NCBI GenBank assembly: GCA_017608995.1
Contig: JAFCEU010000057.1
Span: 1-5,041 of the forward strand
DNA from: Candidatus Iainarchaeum sp.
GTDB taxonomy: Archaea > Iainarchaeota > Iainarchaeia > Iainarchaeales > DTGL01
Length of the DNA stretch: 5,041 bases
Direction: 5' to 3'
This document shows, in pieces, positions 4,415-5,041 of the stretch (position 1 is the stretch's first letter; each line of letters starts with the position of its first letter). Both the position numbers and the translations under genes were made by a program. Under the pieces are notes generated by a model. That model was not told the origin of the DNA, made no database searches, and saw only the letters and a list, made by a program, of their open reading frames with translations.

Positions 4415-5041
4415 GTGAAAAAAAGAAGGTTTATTCCCTTGGTTTTTGATGTTATATCTCAAATAAGAAGAGGTAAACCTTTCTATGCAACGTTTTTTGT
4501 TACGAGACATTGTAATTCTAAATGCTTTTTTTGTAATGTTGTAAATAACCGTGCTAAAGATCTTTCTTTGGAAGAAATGAAGGCAATTATAGATAAACTG
4601 TACTCGCTTGGAATAAGAATTATAACCATTACTGGTGGCGAGCCACTTATTAGAGAAGATATTTTTGATATTTTAAAATATTTAGAAAGAAAAGGCATAG
4701 CTTACACTATAGTCTCAAATGGGACATTGTGGGACGAAGAAAAAGCATATGAAATTAAAAAAAGAGAACCGCTTTTCCTTTCTTTTAGTTTAGACACTCT
4801 AAATAGAAAAAAATACAAATCAATTCGTGGGATTGATGGTCTGCCACTAGTAAAAAAGAATATGCTCATGCTTGCCGAAATAGGACTTGGAAAGGGTTTT
4901 CTGAGTACTTTAACTACTGTTACAGATAAAAATATTAACGAAATTTTTAACATTATTGAATTTGACAGACAGATAGGCTGGAAATTTACTTGCGGCCCTG
5001 TTGCTAGTGGAGAAAATTTCCAATTTAGAAGTGATAATAAA
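4415..5041 (+). CDS. Radical SAM domain protein, function unassigned (3' partial)
   Basis: The frame is open from GTG 4415 to the window edge: 209 codons with no stop. GTG is chosen because GAGGGAG (4404-4410) lies 4 nt upstream. The 4Fe-4S motif is C33-x3-C37-x2-C40 (CNSKCFFCN), which binds the cluster that cleaves S-adenosylmethionine. It is followed by the SAM-binding T-G-G-E-P at 73-77, V-S-N-G-T at 100-104, S-L-D at 125-127 and a SIRGIDG segment at 136-142. These fit a MoaA/SPASM-like radical SAM barrel. The substrate cannot be told; any C-terminal SPASM domain would lie beyond the window. Hand counts give about 32% GC over 4561-4800, against about 52% in three sampled 60-base lines of TFB (3961-4020, 4141-4260). 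It is therefore compositionally unlike its neighbour and may have been acquired. The 47-nt gap from TFB is mostly terminator, with no obvious promoter. Confidence 0.9.
   Translation, partial: MKKRRFIPLVFDVISQIRRGKPFYATFFVTRHCNSKCFFCNVVNNRAKDLSLEEMKAIIDKLYSLGIRIITITGGEPLIREDIFDILKYLERKGIAYTIVSNGTLWDEEKAYEIKKREPLFLSFSLDTLNRKKYKSIRGIDGLPLVKKNMLMLAEIGLGKGFLSTLTTVTDKNINEIFNIIEFDRQIGWKFTCGPVASGENFQFRSDNK

Noticed and set aside
4483..4953. Minus-strand reading frames opposite the radical SAM gene
   Set aside because: They are antisense to clear radical SAM motifs and show no domain pattern or supported start; they are shadows of the real frame.
1..5041. CRISPR array, insertion sequence, toxin-antitoxin pair or phage genes
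   Set aside because: I saw no regularly spaced repeats, transposase or integrase motifs, or small toxin-like gene pair; nearly all sequence is explained by core archaeal genes.

Overview
The window reads as a compact archaeal chromosome segment. The evidence is a Hef/XPF-type DNA repair pair, archaeal/eukaryotic-type ribosomal proteins (eL44, eS8), a KEOPS Cgi121-like subunit, transcription factor B (TFB), a tRNA-Gly without an encoded CCA end, GGTG-type ribosome binding sites and BRE/TATA-like promoters. Hef is a euryarchaeal and DPANN-type protein, whereas Crenarchaeota carry only a short XPF nuclease. A Hef split into two genes, tight packing and small genes hint at a DPANN or early-branching euryarchaeal lineage, but that placement is inference.

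Left part, plus strand (1-1144): the 3' end of a Hef-type SF2 helicase gene is followed after 1 nt by a separate ERCC4/XPF-type nuclease gene, and then after 7 nt by tRNA-Gly(CCC). In most described Hef proteins the helicase and nuclease form one polypeptide. Here both sides of the break carry a PCNA-binding (PIP)-like motif.

Middle, minus strand (2839 down to 1149): Cgi121-like KEOPS subunit, eL44, and a winged-helix/coiled-coil protein of unknown function that converges on the tRNA with 4 nt between them. Gaps are 63 and 38 nt, so this may be one transcription unit. KEOPS makes t6A37 on tRNAs, so the group has a translation theme.

Right part, plus strand (2886-5041): eS8 is divergent from cgi121. 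It is followed by T-rich terminator-like sequence, a 168-nt promoter/leader region with a good BRE/TATA, and TFB. A strong hairpin plus T-tract overlaps the TFB stop codon. The window ends inside an AT-rich radical SAM gene that starts with GTG and looks compositionally foreign.

Most of the content is core information processing (repair, translation, transcription initiation). The least explained elements are the split Hef with paired PIP-like motifs, the C33 anticodon loop of the tRNA, the winged-helix protein, the divergent TFB B-reader and the radical SAM gene. I saw no CRISPR array, IS element or integrase. No stretch longer than 300 bases lacks a gene.
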